Shown one piece after another: positions 44,894-54,320 of a stretch of 64,000 nt of DNA. Made by a program: the position numbers and the translations under genes. The DNA comes from Domibacillus indicus (lineage in GTDB: Bacteria; Bacillota; Bacilli; Bacillales; Domibacillaceae): assembly GCF_023715895.1 (NCBI RefSeq), contig NZ_JAMBOO010000002.1:496001-560000 (forward strand), written 5' to 3'. The notes below the pieces were generated by a model. It worked only from the letters and a program-made list of their open reading frames with translations. It was not told where the DNA came from and ran no database searches. Numbering within the stretch: the first letter of the stretch is position 1; each line of letters begins with the position of its first letter.

Positions 44894-45313
44894 ATGAAAA
44901 ATAAAACCATTTTATTTCTGTCACCGTTTAATCATTTGAGCATGATGGCGGAAGGGTGGGCGGCAAGATTAAATGAGCCCTCCTGGAATGTAATCAGCGC
45001 CGCTTGCTCACGTGCAGACTATGACGCCCTTCCTGTTAAGGCGATGAAAGAAGTAAACATTGACATCGAGAGTAAAACACCGCATTCGCTGAAGCCTCAG
45101 CTCGTGAATGAGGCGGACATCGTGGTTGCTATTTATGATTTTCAACGTGATAGCCTCCCTGCTCTTTTGAATGAATCCGAGCAGAAAGTGTTACGATGGA
45201 ATATATTCAATCCAATACATTGTGATCATTTAACAGATCGATGGGCCGCTTATCAGGAAGTATGCGATGAGCTTGCTGTAAAGATACAGGAGCTTAAAAA
45301 ACAACTCATTTAA
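44894..45313 (+). CDS. Degenerate ArsC/low-molecular-weight phosphatase-like protein
   Basis: A 139-residue protein that aligns along its length with thioredoxin-coupled arsenate reductase: ILFL, MAEGWA, VKAMKEVNIDIESKTP, EADIVVAIYD, WAAYQEVCDELAVKIQELK. The catalytic loop CTGNSCRS is replaced by SPFNHLSM, so Cys10, Cys15 and Arg16 are Ser, Leu and Ser. The redox loop cysteines equivalent to Cys82 and Cys89 are absent (IYDFQRDSLP), and the general-acid Asp region FDDP is IFNP. It cannot be an active reductase or phosphatase. AAAGGGG lies before the ATG and the frame is intact, so it is probably a maintained pseudoenzyme. Confidence 0.75.
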   Translation: MKNKTILFLSPFNHLSMMAEGWAARLNEPSWNVISAACSRADYDALPVKAMKEVNIDIESKTPHSLKPQLVNEADIVVAIYDFQRDSLPALLNESEQKVLRWNIFNPIHCDHLTDRWAAYQEVCDELAVKIQELKKQLI

Positions 45314-45413
45314 ATCTTTACGCCTTTGCGGTTGGACCAGCGAGGGCATTTTTTTTTGAAACTAAATTATTTAGCATCCGTATAACTCATTTAGAGAGGC
45401 AGGGATTATAACT

Positions 45414-46226
45414 ATGGAAACAAAACAAACACTGATCGAACAGCTGCAGCAAATTGGGCAGTGGGAAAAGGATCAAAAAGGATTGTGGATTTGGGACCGT
45501 GCAGCCCGTCTTCCTTTTGCTATCCTTGATAAACTGACTCCTTCTTTTATTCAGCGAAAAATTGGCTCGCTGCTGGACGAACTCGGCTATTATATTCAAA
45601 GCGGCGGCAAGTATTTAACGAGGCAGGACAGCATCTTAAAAAAGCTGGAGCGCAACGCCGAAATACCTGTTCACTCTATAGAAGACGTAAAAAAACTGCC
45701 GATTTCCGTTATGGACGAAACTGCTTTTTCGATTCAAAAATCGCATGCGGGCGCCGCTACCGTTCAAGGTGCTGCAACAGGCATTGGAGGCATTTTTACG
45801 CTGGCAGTTGATATCCCTGCCACGTTGGCGATCTCTCTAAAGATGCTTCAAGAAATCGCTGTGGCTTATGGATACGATCCTAATGAGCGGGAAGAACGGA
45901 TTTTCATTATTAAATGCCTGCAATTTTCTTCCTCCGATATTGTTGGGAAACGAGCTATTTTAAAAGAAATTGCGAATTATGCCGATCGGGGAAGCAGCAA
46001 AGAAATGATTTCGCAAATGCAGGGCTGGCGGGAAGTGGTGCTTTCCTACAGAGAGCAATACAGCTTAAAGAAAGTGTTTCGCCTTGTACCCGTAGTGGGC
46101 ATTGTTTTCGGAGCGCTGTCAAACCGCTCGATGATTGAAGAATTGTCCGATACCGCCATCATGCTTTATAAAAAACGGCGTATTTTAGAGAAACTAGCAG
46201 AAACCGAATCAGACATCCGCCTTTAA
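45414..46226 (+). CDS. ecsC: EcsC family protein
   Basis: A 270-residue protein matching EcsC: WDRAARLPFAILDKLTPSFI near residue 27, then AGAATVQGAATGIGGIFTLA and VDIPATLAISLKMLQEIAVA near 115-150. Likely membrane-associated; function unknown. In B. subtilis it follows ecsB, but here it is about 26 kb away. GAGAGGCAGGG-type ribosome binding region before the ATG. Convergent overlap of 4 nt with the following minus-strand gene. Confidence 0.85.
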   Translation: METKQTLIEQLQQIGQWEKDQKGLWIWDRAARLPFAILDKLTPSFIQRKIGSLLDELGYYIQSGGKYLTRQDSILKKLERNAEIPVHSIEDVKKLPISVMDETAFSIQKSHAGAATVQGAATGIGGIFTLAVDIPATLAISLKMLQEIAVAYGYDPNEREERIFIIKCLQFSSSDIVGKRAILKEIANYADRGSSKEMISQMQGWREVVLSYREQYSLKKVFRLVPVVGIVFGALSNRSMIEELSDTAIMLYKKRRILEKLAETESDIRL

Positions 46227-46249
46227 TGCGGATTGTCTGATTCGGTTTC
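46200..46249. terminator. Long shared palindrome at ecsC/TrkA_C gene ends
   Basis: Sixteen perfect base pairs (GAAACCGAATCAGACA with its complement) plus five more after a one-base bulge; the 7-nt loop CTTTAAT holds the stop codons of both convergent genes. The arms encode ETESD near both C-termini. Confidence 0.85.
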
Positions 46250-46900
46250 TTTTGTAAGCATCTCAATCACCTTTTTATTTCCGTATAAGTACAGCTTGTC
46301 ACCTGCCTGAATCGTTTCCTCCGTTAAATCTTCGCGTACATTTACTTCTCCTCTTTTAATGAATAACAAATTGGCATCATGCCCATGCTCAAAGACATCC
46401 TCCACCTTTTTTCCATCAAGCTTGGTGCCTTCTTCTACTACTACATCTGTTACAATGTCATCTTCTTGAAGAAAAAGCGCTTCTTTCACCGGGAGTTCAG
46501 AAATATCCAGGTTTTTTTTCATCTCATGTTTAAATCGGTGCTGAAGAAGCTTTTTAGTCACTGGTGTTTTGCCGAGAATGTAAATGGCCAGCAGTACGGA
46601 ACTAATGATGATCAATTCCTTTAAGCGCAGGTCATTGGCTAAAATATTGGTAATCGCTGAGATAATAACGGCCAATGAAAAAGCACCGAACAGAATGAGA
46701 AACATACTGATTCGGCGTCGTATAGGATGATCAATAATAAGCTGTGATTCATCTGTTGTAAATCCGGTGCCTGTCAGCATGGAAATCGCCTGATACCGGG
46801 CCACCTCTTTTTCAAGTCCTGTTAAGTGAAACGCGATTACAGATATTTCAATGACAAGCACCACGATCACCAAATAAAGTAAAATAAAAACAAATCCCAT
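46223..46900 (-). CDS. Membrane protein with C-terminal TrkA_C (RCK_C) domain
   Basis: About 225 residues. Three membrane helices (about 3-25, 67-90 and 95-112) and a C-terminal TrkA_C ligand-binding domain (about 140-218: ALFLQEDDIVTDVVVEEGTK, GEVNVREDLTEETIQAGDKL). TrkA_C domains regulate ion transport by binding nucleotides such as c-di-AMP. No pore or TrkA_N is present, so its partner is unknown. The ATG at 46900 is taken as start; the open frame extends to 46975 without a clear site. It lies 52 nt after spoVR on the same strand. Confidence 0.72.
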   Translation of the reverse strand: MGFVFILLYLVIVVLVIEISVIAFHLTGLEKEVARYQAISMLTGTGFTTDESQLIIDHPIRRRISMFLILFGAFSLAVIISAITNILANDLRLKELIIISSVLLAIYILGKTPVTKKLLQHRFKHEMKKNLDISELPVKEALFLQEDDIVTDVVVEEGTKLDGKKVEDVFEHGHDANLLFIKRGEVNVREDLTEETIQAGDKLYLYGNKKVIEMLTKETESDNPH

Positions 46901-46952
46901 ATCTTGCTGCCTTCTTTCCGGAACGGCTTTTCTTTCATTGTTCCCGAAGGCA

Positions 46953-48266
46953 TTAACCGGTAAACATGCCGCCATACTTCCTCTTTAAGCCGTCTTTTCC
47001 ATAGGTGAAAATTGTTGTTCGCCCATCAATAACGGTTGTTAAATGAACGGGTTTGCCCCATAGCGTATAGAGATTTGGAATGGTTTGCTCCAAATAGCCA
47101 ACGTCCAGTTCTTTTCCTTCATACGAATGTAAAATATGCAGGTCTTCTTTTCCATCTGTGACGTAAAGAGACGGGAATCCTCCGTTTACCTTTGAGGAAA
47201 CAAGCTGATCCTGCACCGACGCCCATTCCTTATCAGTGATCGTCCAGTGGGCTCCTTTTTTCTCAAACAAATACAGATCCTCCTGCTCAACAAATTCTTT
47301 CGTCAAGTAGTTGCGCAGAAAAGAAATATCGGATTCTCTAGCACGGATATCAAATAAAATTTCGCGGTTTCCATATTGTTTTTCAATATACTCATATAAT
47401 TTAACCCCAAGATAATAGGGGTTGATGCCCATTTTAGACGGCTGCACAACATCCGCATTCAAACGCGCATATTCAATGGCCTCAGATTCTGTTAAGGACA
47501 GCTCTCTCATAATCTTCATATGCCAGTAAGAGGCCCAGCCTTCATTCATAATTTTTGTTTCCATCTGCGGCCAGAAATAAAGCATCTCCTGGCGGATTAA
47601 CATGACAATTTCACGCTGCCAGTCTGTTAAAATCGGACTGTTCGCAGCGATAAAAGCAAGAAGGTCTTTTTCAAAAAATGTTTCCTCTACTTGCTTGGGA
47701 GCCGATTCTTTTTCCCAGAGATCGTCGTATTCGTAACGGTGAGTGAATGGCTCGTCGATTTGATGAGAGCCGATGTGTGCCAGGGGATCTACATGCTCCT
47801 CAATGGATAAAACGGCGTCAAGAAAAGCTTCCACTTGCTCAATTCCATGTTCATCTGTTAACTGGCTGATCCGCTCTGCTGCAGAAGCCATTGATTTTTC
47901 CATTTGGTTGTTTGTTTTTTCAAAGTGGACATTATTTTTAAAAAAGTCCGAGTGGGCTAAAACATGGGCAACAATAAGCTTGTTTTGAACGAGTGAGTTT
48001 GTATTGAGCAAAAAAGCCTGGCACGGATCTGTATTCATTACCAGCTCGTATATTTTGCTGAGCCCCATCTCATAGTGGAGCTTCATTTTGTAAAATCGCT
48101 TCCCAAACCGCCAATGCGAAAAACGGGCAGGCATTCCATAAGCACCAAAAGTGTAAATAATATCTGCCGGGCAAATTTCATAACGCATTGAATAGAAATC
48201 AAGCCCGAATCCTGCAGCAATATCTGTAATTTCTTCGATTGCATATTGAAGATCAGCATGCTTCAT
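46953..48266 (-). CDS. spoVR: SpoVR family protein
   Basis: About 437 residues with the family start [40 protein letters not shown] and a C-terminal [10 protein letters not shown]-like region ([17 protein letters not shown]). SpoVR is involved in spore cortex formation and is widely linked with PrkA and YhbH (YeaG-YeaH-YcgB in E. coli). The ATG at 48266 has GGGGGGA upstream; the frame begins earlier without support. PrkA and YhbH genes are 9-12 kb away in this window. Confidence 0.92.
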   Translation of the reverse strand: MKHADLQYAIEEITDIAAGFGLDFYSMRYEICPADIIYTFGAYGMPARFSHWRFGKRFYKMKLHYEMGLSKIYELVMNTDPCQAFLLNTNSLVQNKLIVAHVLAHSDFFKNNVHFEKTNNQMEKSMASAAERISQLTDEHGIEQVEAFLDAVLSIEEHVDPLAHIGSHQIDEPFTHRYEYDDLWEKESAPKQVEETFFEKDLLAFIAANSPILTDWQREIVMLIRQEMLYFWPQMETKIMNEGWASYWHMKIMRELSLTESEAIEYARLNADVVQPSKMGINPYYLGVKLYEYIEKQYGNREILFDIRARESDISFLRNYLTKEFVEQEDLYLFEKKGAHWTITDKEWASVQDQLVSSKVNGGFPSLYVTDGKEDLHILHSYEGKELDVGYLEQTIPNLYTLWGKPVHLTTVIDGRTTIFTYGKDGLKRKYGGMFTG

Positions 48267-48313
48267 CCGAATCCCCCCTGAATCTATGTGTATGCGTACG
48301 CCCATTAAACATG

Positions 48314-48346
48314 AAAAAAGAGGCGGATTTCATCCGCCTCTTTTTT
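48314..48346 (-). terminator. Terminator of pgcA
   Basis: Perfect 15-bp stem AAAAAAGAGGCGGAT/ATCCGCCTCTTTTTT with a 3-nt loop. Confidence 0.9.
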
Positions 48347-48384
48347 ATATGCTGCAGCCCAAAGAAGCCGCCAGCTCTTGATCA

Positions 48385-50118
48385 TTATTTCAACATTTCA
48401 TTTACACGCGCCATGAAATCTTCTTGAACGAGTGCAAGCTTTTCCGTTACTTCTTCCAACGAATCCGCTTTTACCCCAAAGTAAAATTTCACTTTTGGTT
48501 CTGTTCCCGATGGACGAGCGCACACCCATGTTCCATCTTCAAGGAAATATTTTAATACATTTGAAGAAGGCAGCTTGATCGACTGTTTTTCATTCGTAGC
48601 AATGGCCGTCCGTTCCCCTGTCTGATAATCTTCTACGGCTTCGACCCGGATGCCTGCAATTGATTCAGGCGCCTGCGCGCGGAAAGAAGACAGCAGCCCC
48701 GCAATTTGCTCTGCCCCGTCTTTTCCTTTTAACGTCAAAGACTGAAGGCCTTCCTTGAAGTAGCCAACACGCTCATATAAATCTATCAATGCTTCATGCA
48801 GCGTTTTCCCCTGCTTTTTGAAGTACGCGCATGCTTCAACAGCCAGAAGCGCTGCCTGCACTGCATCTTTATCACGGGCAAAATCGCCAATTAAGTATCC
48901 ATAACTTTCTTCATAACCAAACAAGAATGTAAATTCGCCTGATTCGTTATACTGCTCAATTTTTTCACCGATAAATTTAAAGCCGGTTAACACGTCTTCG
49001 CATGAAACACCATATTGAGCTGCTGCTGCACGTCCCAGCTCAGACGTTACAATGGTTTTGAAAATGCGGCCATTTTCAGGCAGTGTGCCTTTTTCTTTTT
49101 TGCGAGCCAAAATATAATCCACCAGCACAGCGCCTGTTTCATTTCCTGTCAGCAAAACATATCCGCCGTTTCCGTCTTTTACAGCGACACCAAGGCGGTC
49201 TGCATCCGGATCTGTCGCAATCAAAATGTCCGCATCCACTTTTTGTCCATCACGGATAGCCAGTTCAAACGCTGCTTTTTCCTCAGGATTTGGAGATTTT
49301 ACGGTTGAAAAATTGGCATCTGGCTGCTCCTGTTCAGCTACAACAGTCACATTTTGATAGCCAAGCGCCTCAAGTGCCTGGCGTACAGGCTTATTACCAG
49401 TACCGTGAAGAGGAGAAAACACAATATTGACGTCAGATTCTTGTGCTGCTTCCGGCCACTCTGAAATAGTCACAAGATTGTCCACATATGCCTGATCGAT
49501 TTCTTTCCCGATCACTTGAATTAGTCCCTGTTCTTTTAACAGTTTCTCATCTTTTACCCCGATCTGGAGTTCATCACCTGCTGCGTTCACTTTATCGATG
49601 ACACGATCAGCTGCTTCCGGAGCAAGCTGGGCACCATCCGGCCCGTACACTTTATAGCCGTTGTACTCAGGCGGGTTATGGCTTGCTGTAATCACGATAC
49701 CAGCAAAAGCATTCAGCTCACGTACGGCAAAAGACAATTCCGGTGTTGGGCGAAGCTCGTCAAAAAGATATGTTTGAATACCTGCTGAAGCAAGTGTTTT
49801 CGCACTTTCAAGTGCAAACTCCGGTGATTTATGGCGAGAGTCATAGGCAATCGCTACACCGCGTTTTTTCGCTTCTTCTCCTTGTTCTGTTATGTAAGCT
49901 GCCAAACCTGCAGATGCTTTTCGAATCGTATATACATTCATCCGGTTCGTGCCAGCGCCAATTTCGCCGCGCATGCCGCCCGTACCAAATTCAAGATTTT
50001 TGTAAAAAGCATCTTCTAAACTTTTTTCATCTTCTTCGATTGAAAGAAGCAGTTCACTTATTTCTGCATCAAGTTCCGAATAGTTTTTCCATCTTGTATA
50101 TTCTTCTTTCCAGGCCAC
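48385..50118 (-). CDS. pgcA: Phospho-sugar mutase (alpha-phosphoglucomutase PgcA/YhxB)
   Basis: About 577 residues. Catalytic phosphoserine in [16 protein letters not shown] near 140, magnesium loop DPDADRLG near 305, sugar-binding [13 protein letters not shown] near 405 and phosphate-binding [13 protein letters not shown] near 543. Interconverts glucose-6-phosphate and glucose-1-phosphate for UDP-glucose, wall teichoic acid and glycolipid synthesis. The GTG at 50118 is chosen: GGAGGG lies seven bases upstream and [10 protein letters not shown] matches the B. subtilis N-terminus. Confidence 0.94.
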   Translation of the reverse strand: MAWKEEYTRWKNYSELDAEISELLLSIEEDEKSLEDAFYKNLEFGTGGMRGEIGAGTNRMNVYTIRKASAGLAAYITEQGEEAKKRGVAIAYDSRHKSPEFALESAKTLASAGIQTYLFDELRPTPELSFAVRELNAFAGIVITASHNPPEYNGYKVYGPDGAQLAPEAADRVIDKVNAAGDELQIGVKDEKLLKEQGLIQVIGKEIDQAYVDNLVTISEWPEAAQESDVNIVFSPLHGTGNKPVRQALEALGYQNVTVVAEQEQPDANFSTVKSPNPEEKAAFELAIRDGQKVDADILIATDPDADRLGVAVKDGNGGYVLLTGNETGAVLVDYILARKKEKGTLPENGRIFKTIVTSELGRAAAAQYGVSCEDVLTGFKFIGEKIEQYNESGEFTFLFGYEESYGYLIGDFARDKDAVQAALLAVEACAYFKKQGKTLHEALIDLYERVGYFKEGLQSLTLKGKDGAEQIAGLLSSFRAQAPESIAGIRVEAVEDYQTGERTAIATNEKQSIKLPSSNVLKYFLEDGTWVCARPSGTEPKVKFYFGVKADSLEEVTEKLALVQEDFMARVNEMLK

Positions 50119-50319
50119 AGGCATTCCCTCCAAAACTATGATTTCCTATATCATACCATCTGTTGTTCTTATTTCACAGAATTATTAACGGTAAACCTCA
50201 TTCATTTCCAACCAAAAACAACCAGGATATAGGAGACGCTCAGAATGTTTTACTTTTCTTCTTTATTCAGACTATAATGCTAATGTTCAGCAATTATTTT
50301 GATGATAGGCGGGGATCTC

Positions 50320-50736
50320 ATGCAAAAAAAAGAAAACCTGCTTTTCACCGCATGGGCTGCTTCCTTTACAGCCATGCTAGGCAGTCTTTATTTCTCAGAA
50401 ATTGCCGGCTATGAACCTTGTGAGCTTTGCTGGTATCAGCGTATTTTGATGTACCCTCTCGTATTGATTCTTGGGATTGCGATCGCCAGAAGGGACACGA
50501 AAGCCGCTGTTTATTCGCTCGCAATGTCTGGTATTGGCGGTCTTATTTCCCTTTACCATTATGGCATTCAAAAAATCGATTTTTTATCGGATGCTGCTCC
50601 TGCCTGCGGCCGGGTGCCGTGCACAGGGATGTATATCAACTGGTTCGGATTCGTTACCATCCCGTTTCTCGCGTTGACTGCATTTACGATTATTTTCGTG
50701 GCCAGCTTGATGATTTTAAAAAGAAAAGGGGCGTAA
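50320..50736 (+). CDS. bdbC: Disulfide oxidoreductase BdbC (DsbB-like)
   Basis: A 138-residue four-helix membrane protein with the two cysteine pairs of DsbB-type quinone reductases: CELC at 34-37 and Cys96/Cys101. It reoxidises an extracytoplasmic thiol oxidase and passes electrons to menaquinone. The ATG at 50320 follows GGCGGGG and gives exactly the B. subtilis BdbC length; WYQRILMYPLVLILGIA is nearly identical. The following thiol-disulfide gene starts 4 nt later. Confidence 0.93.
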   Translation: MQKKENLLFTAWAASFTAMLGSLYFSEIAGYEPCELCWYQRILMYPLVLILGIAIARRDTKAAVYSLAMSGIGGLISLYHYGIQKIDFLSDAAPACGRVPCTGMYINWFGFVTIPFLALTAFTIIFVASLMILKRKGA

Positions 50737-50740
50737 ATCA

Positions 50741-51217
50741 TTGAAGAAAGTGATTATTTTTGCGGTGGTTCTCGTTGCTGTTTTTGGCGCGATTGCCTTT
50801 GTAACGCAATATCAAAAAGAAGAAGCATCGAAAGGAAATCCATATGGTAAGGATGACCTTCATACTGAAACGGTCAAGCAGCTGGATGACCCAAACTACC
50901 AAAATATTATCCTGCCTGATGACCTTGAGAAAAAATTAGAGGACGGCGAAGATGCGGTTGTTTATTTTTACAGCCCGACCTGCCCACACTGCCAGGAAAC
51001 CACGCCTGTTTTAATGCCCATTGCGGATGATGAAAATGTAGAAGTACTTCAGTATAATCTGCTTGAATTTGAACAAGGCTGGACAGACTATGGGATTGAA
51101 TATACACCGACACTTGTTTATTTTGAAAACGGGGTAGAAAAAGACCGCCTTGTCGGCAGCCAGCCTGAAGCGGAATGGACTGCGTTTTTAAACCAGACAA
51201 AAGAAAATAACCAATAA
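50741..51217 (+). CDS. Membrane-anchored thioredoxin-like protein
   Basis: A 158-residue protein with an uncleaved N-terminal membrane anchor (about 4-22) and a thioredoxin fold (about 55-150) with redox site CPHC (Cys81, Cys84) in SPTCPHCQE and cis-proline region EYTPTLVYF. CPHC is the motif of oxidising DsbA-type enzymes. Its coupling to bdbC (4-nt gap, TTG start at 50741 with AAGGGG upstream) suggests that it is the partner oxidised by BdbC, although typical BdbD is larger and has a DsbA helical insert, which this lacks. Confidence 0.82.
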   Translation: MKKVIIFAVVLVAVFGAIAFVTQYQKEEASKGNPYGKDDLHTETVKQLDDPNYQNIILPDDLEKKLEDGEDAVVYFYSPTCPHCQETTPVLMPIADDENVEVLQYNLLEFEQGWTDYGIEYTPTLVYFENGVEKDRLVGSQPEAEWTAFLNQTKENNQ

Positions 51218-51256
51218 AAAAAAGCGGCCTTCCCTAAATGGGAAAGCCGTTTTTTA
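51217..51256. terminator. Bidirectional terminator between the thioredoxin-like gene and yhcU
   Basis: AAAAAA-GCGGC-TTCCC/GGGAA-GCCG-TTTTTT hairpin with small mismatches, overlapping the stop of the plus-strand gene. Confidence 0.8.
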
Positions 51257-51613
51257 TTTTGAAAAAGTCGTCCGCTTCTGTTCAATAAAAAAGGACAGCG
51301 GAAATGGAAAAGAAATCTGATAACTTTGTAATGTATGAATACTTTCCGTAAATAATGCTTCATATTGAGTAGAAAGAGATGAGGTTTCTAGGATGGAAAT
51401 AATCGTATTGAGTGCTGTGATTACACATGAAGCATCGTGCAGCGATTCTACTTGTTCAAGTTGTTTATCATCCAGTGAAAAAAGTTTTTCTGCTTCGATC
51501 TTTTCAATAAGATCAGACTGAATGTAACGTGGAAATACCTGTTTCGACAAATAAGAGCACAATGTTTTAATTTTCTCTTCTTGTTCAATGGTTGAAGACA
51601 TAAGTATGGACAT
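51254..51613 (-). CDS. yhcU: YhcU family protein (DUF5365)
   Basis: A 119-residue soluble protein starting MSILMSSTIEQEEKIKTLCS, with a helical middle (HDASCVITALNTIISILETS). The sequence and its place divergent from the pseudouridine synthase yhcT match B. subtilis YhcU; function unknown. AGGTGG ribosome binding site eight bases before the ATG. The match is from memory and only moderate. Confidence 0.65.
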   Translation of the reverse strand: MSILMSSTIEQEEKIKTLCSYLSKQVFPRYIQSDLIEKIEAEKLFSLDDKQLEQVESLHDASCVITALNTIISILETSSLSTQYEALFTESIHTLQSYQISFPFPLSFFIEQKRTTFSK

Positions 51614-51705
51614 GGTTTACAGCCACCTTTAGTTGCAGTCTCCTATCAGAATACCATACAATTCTCAGAGAGAAAATAACTATTTATTAGAAAAGGATGA
51701 ACTTC

Positions 51706-52614
51706 ATGCATACAATTCGACAAAATCAGCACTGGGTAATGTATATAAATGCAGAGCTGGATGGTTCAACCATTGAAGCCATTCTTTCAGAAAAATGGCA
51801 GCTTCCGAAAAAAATGATTCATTTATGGCGAATGGACCGTTCTATTCTTTTGAATGGACAGCCTGCAAATTGGCGCCAGCCGCTTGAGCAGGGCAGCTCT
51901 TTGGCCTTTCCTTTTTTCAAACCCGGTTCATTCGGCGCTGAACCTGTGCCTCCCTCGCCTTCCATTTTATACGAGGATGATCATTTGGTGGTTGCGGATA
52001 AACCGGCCGGAATCAAGACCCATCCGAATGACCCTGGTGAACGCCATACGCTGCTCAACGGTGTAAGCTATCACATGTCAGTGAAAGGAGACTCTCTTCC
52101 TGTGCGGCATGTCCACCGCCTCGATGAAGGAACAAGCGGAGCTGTTTTGTTTTCAAAACATGAAGCGGCTTATGCCATGCTCTCCCGCCTGCTTGAGCAA
52201 AAAGAAATTTTCCGCACGTACTATGCAGTAGTAGACGGGGATGTTACTCAAAAAAGCGGCACGGTTCGAAAGGCGATTGGAAAAGATCGCCATCATCCGA
52301 CAAGACGGCGGATTTCTCCGAACGGCCAGGCAGCGGTTACTCATTTTGAACGGGTGGCCGTGCAGGATGGCCGCTCCTTGCTAAAGTGCCGGCTCGAAAC
52401 AGGCCGCACTCACCAAATTCGTGTCCATCTGTCCTCGATCGGCCATCCGATTTCTGGAGATGCATTGTACGGCGGAAGCGGGATTTCTCCCCATCCACTG
52501 CTGCATGCAGCAAAATTAACAATTCCTCACCCATTTGTAAATGATTGCGTAACCGTATCGGCTCCTGTGCCGGATTCAATAAAAAAGCTTTTTTTAACGA
52601 CATGTTTCGAGTAA
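51706..52614 (+). CDS. yhcT: RluA-family pseudouridine synthase YhcT
   Basis: About 302 residues. The catalytic aspartate is in HRLDEGTSGAVLFSK near 139-153, with further motifs KPAGIKTHP near 108, GRTHQIRVHLSSIGHPISGD near 230 and an N-terminal S4-like region. It isomerises specific uridines in rRNA or tRNA. The ATG at 51706 is eight bases from AAAAGGA; the ATG at 51697 overlaps it. Divergent from yhcU. Confidence 0.9.
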   Translation: MHTIRQNQHWVMYINAELDGSTIEAILSEKWQLPKKMIHLWRMDRSILLNGQPANWRQPLEQGSSLAFPFFKPGSFGAEPVPPSPSILYEDDHLVVADKPAGIKTHPNDPGERHTLLNGVSYHMSVKGDSLPVRHVHRLDEGTSGAVLFSKHEAAYAMLSRLLEQKEIFRTYYAVVDGDVTQKSGTVRKAIGKDRHHPTRRRISPNGQAAVTHFERVAVQDGRSLLKCRLETGRTHQIRVHLSSIGHPISGDALYGGSGISPHPLLHAAKLTIPHPFVNDCVTVSAPVPDSIKKLFLTTCFE

Positions 52615-52661
52615 AATGGGAAAGTTGAGATTATTTTTAACTATTTCAGGAGGTTGTGAAC

Positions 52662-53279
52662 GTGTTTAAACAGAAAAAAGATAAATTTTCAATGCTGCTT
52701 GAATCTATTGCATTAAATTTAAAAGAAGGTGCAGACTATTTCGCTGAATATAAGCTGAAAAATGCTGGAGATTTAAAAATCTTTTCAGATGAAATGAAAC
52801 GCTTTGAAACAAAAGGCGATGACCTTATGCATGAAGTGATTAAAGAGTTAAACCACACTTTCATCACACCAATTGAACGTGAAGACATTCTGGCGCTGGC
52901 AATGAGCATGGATGATGTGATGGACGGGCTTGAAGCAACTGCCGCTATGTTTGAAATGTACTCTGTCATTAATGCAGACGAATACATGCTGAAATTCGTT
53001 GATGCAATCCGTTCTTGTGCAGAGGAAATTGTCTCAGCCGTTGAACTGCTTACTGTTAAAAAGCTGCAGGTGATCCGCACACATGCTATTAAAATTAAGG
53101 AATATGAAACTGTTTGTGACGGAATTCTTCGTCAATCAATCAAACATATTTTTACAATTGAGAAAGATCCGATCCGCTTGATCAAGATGAAAGAAATTTA
53201 CGAAAACCTTGAAGAAATTGCGGACTATTGCCAAGACGTCGCCAATACACTTGAAACCATTATTATGAAAAACGCATAA
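52662..53279 (+). CDS. DUF47 (PhoU-like) phosphate transport regulator
   Basis: About 205 residues, all-helical PhoU-like bundle with FETKGDDLMHEVIKELNHTF near residue 48 and PIEREDILALAMSMDDVMDG near 70; ends with YENLEEIADYCQDVANTLE. DUF47 proteins accompany Pit transporters and probably tune phosphate uptake. Start GTG at 52662 is eight bases from AGGAGG; the GTG six bases earlier is too close. The pit gene starts 13 nt after its stop, so they form an operon, as ykaA-pit in B. subtilis. Confidence 0.88.
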   Translation: MFKQKKDKFSMLLESIALNLKEGADYFAEYKLKNAGDLKIFSDEMKRFETKGDDLMHEVIKELNHTFITPIEREDILALAMSMDDVMDGLEATAAMFEMYSVINADEYMLKFVDAIRSCAEEIVSAVELLTVKKLQVIRTHAIKIKEYETVCDGILRQSIKHIFTIEKDPIRLIKMKEIYENLEEIADYCQDVANTLETIIMKNA

Positions 53280-53292
53280 GGGGTCTTGACCG

Positions 53293-54291
53293 TTGGATAC
53301 ATTATTTCTTATTACTATTTTGATTGTTATTTTCGCGCTTGCGTTTGATTTTATTAACGGGTTCCATGACACGGCTAATGCAATTGCGACAGCCGTATCA
53401 ACAAAGGCCCTTACGCCGCGGCGTGCTATTATACTGGCAGCTTTTATGAACTTTTTAGGCGCCATGACATTTACTGGGGTAGCAAAAACGATCACAAAAG
53501 ATATTGTGGATCCGTTTATGCTTGAAAACGGACTGGTTGTCATTTTAGCCGCTTTAACCGCTGCTATTTTTTGGAACCTGCTTACATGGTACTACGGTAT
53601 TCCAAGCAGTTCATCGCATGCTCTTATCGGTTCGGTTGCCGGAGCGGCAATTGCTGCAGCCGGATTCCAGGCATTAAATTACGGCGGATTTTTCAAAATT
53701 CTTCAAGCGCTTATTATCTCGCCGCTTCTTGCTTTCGCGATCGGCTTTATCGTGTATAGTATTTTTAAAGTCGTATTTAAAAACAACAATTTGGCGAAAA
53801 CAAACCGGAATTTCCGTCTGATCCAAATTGCGACTGCTGCCCTGCAGTCTTATACACACGGTACGAATGATGCGCAAAAAGCGATGGGGATCATTACAAT
53901 GGCATTAATTGCCGGAAACTACCAGCAGTCAACAGATATTCAGCTGTGGGTACAGGTTTCCTGTGCGCTGGCAATGGGGCTTGGTACGTCAGTCGGCGGT
54001 TGGAAAATCATTAAAACCGTTGGCGGCAAGATTATGAAAATCCGCCCAGTCAACGGTGTAGCGGCCGATCTTTCATCTGCGATGATCATTTTTGGCGCCA
54101 CGCTTATTCATTTGCCGGTCAGCACAACCCATGTGATCTCTTCTTCTATTCTTGGTGTTGGTACTGCCCACCGTGTTAAAGGAGTTAAATGGGATACTGC
54201 TCAGCGCATGCTGATCACCTGGGTCATCACACTGCCGATAACTGCTACTATCGCAGCCATCAGCTACTATATACTGAATATCTTTCTCTAA
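53293..54291 (+). CDS. pit: Low-affinity inorganic phosphate transporter (Pit family)
   Basis: A 332-residue carrier with about ten membrane helices and the two PHO4 repeats: FINGFHDTANAIATAVSTKA near residue 20-40 and THGTNDAQKAMGIITMAL near 190, plus PSSSSHALIGSVAGAA near 103 and PVSTTHVISSSILGVG near 277. Imports phosphate as metal complex with protons. TTG start with AAGGGG upstream, cotranscribed with the DUF47 gene; a terminator overlaps the stop. Confidence 0.92.
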   Translation: MDTLFLITILIVIFALAFDFINGFHDTANAIATAVSTKALTPRRAIILAAFMNFLGAMTFTGVAKTITKDIVDPFMLENGLVVILAALTAAIFWNLLTWYYGIPSSSSHALIGSVAGAAIAAAGFQALNYGGFFKILQALIISPLLAFAIGFIVYSIFKVVFKNNNLAKTNRNFRLIQIATAALQSYTHGTNDAQKAMGIITMALIAGNYQQSTDIQLWVQVSCALAMGLGTSVGGWKIIKTVGGKIMKIRPVNGVAADLSSAMIIFGATLIHLPVSTTHVISSSILGVGTAHRVKGVKWDTAQRMLITWVITLPITATIAAISYYILNIFL

Positions 54292-54320
54292 GCTGAACCA
54301 ATTTTTGGTTCAGCTTTTTT
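54291..54320 (+). terminator. Terminator after pit
   Basis: AGCTGAACCAA/TTGGTTCAGCT stem with a short loop and TTTTTT. Confidence 0.85.
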
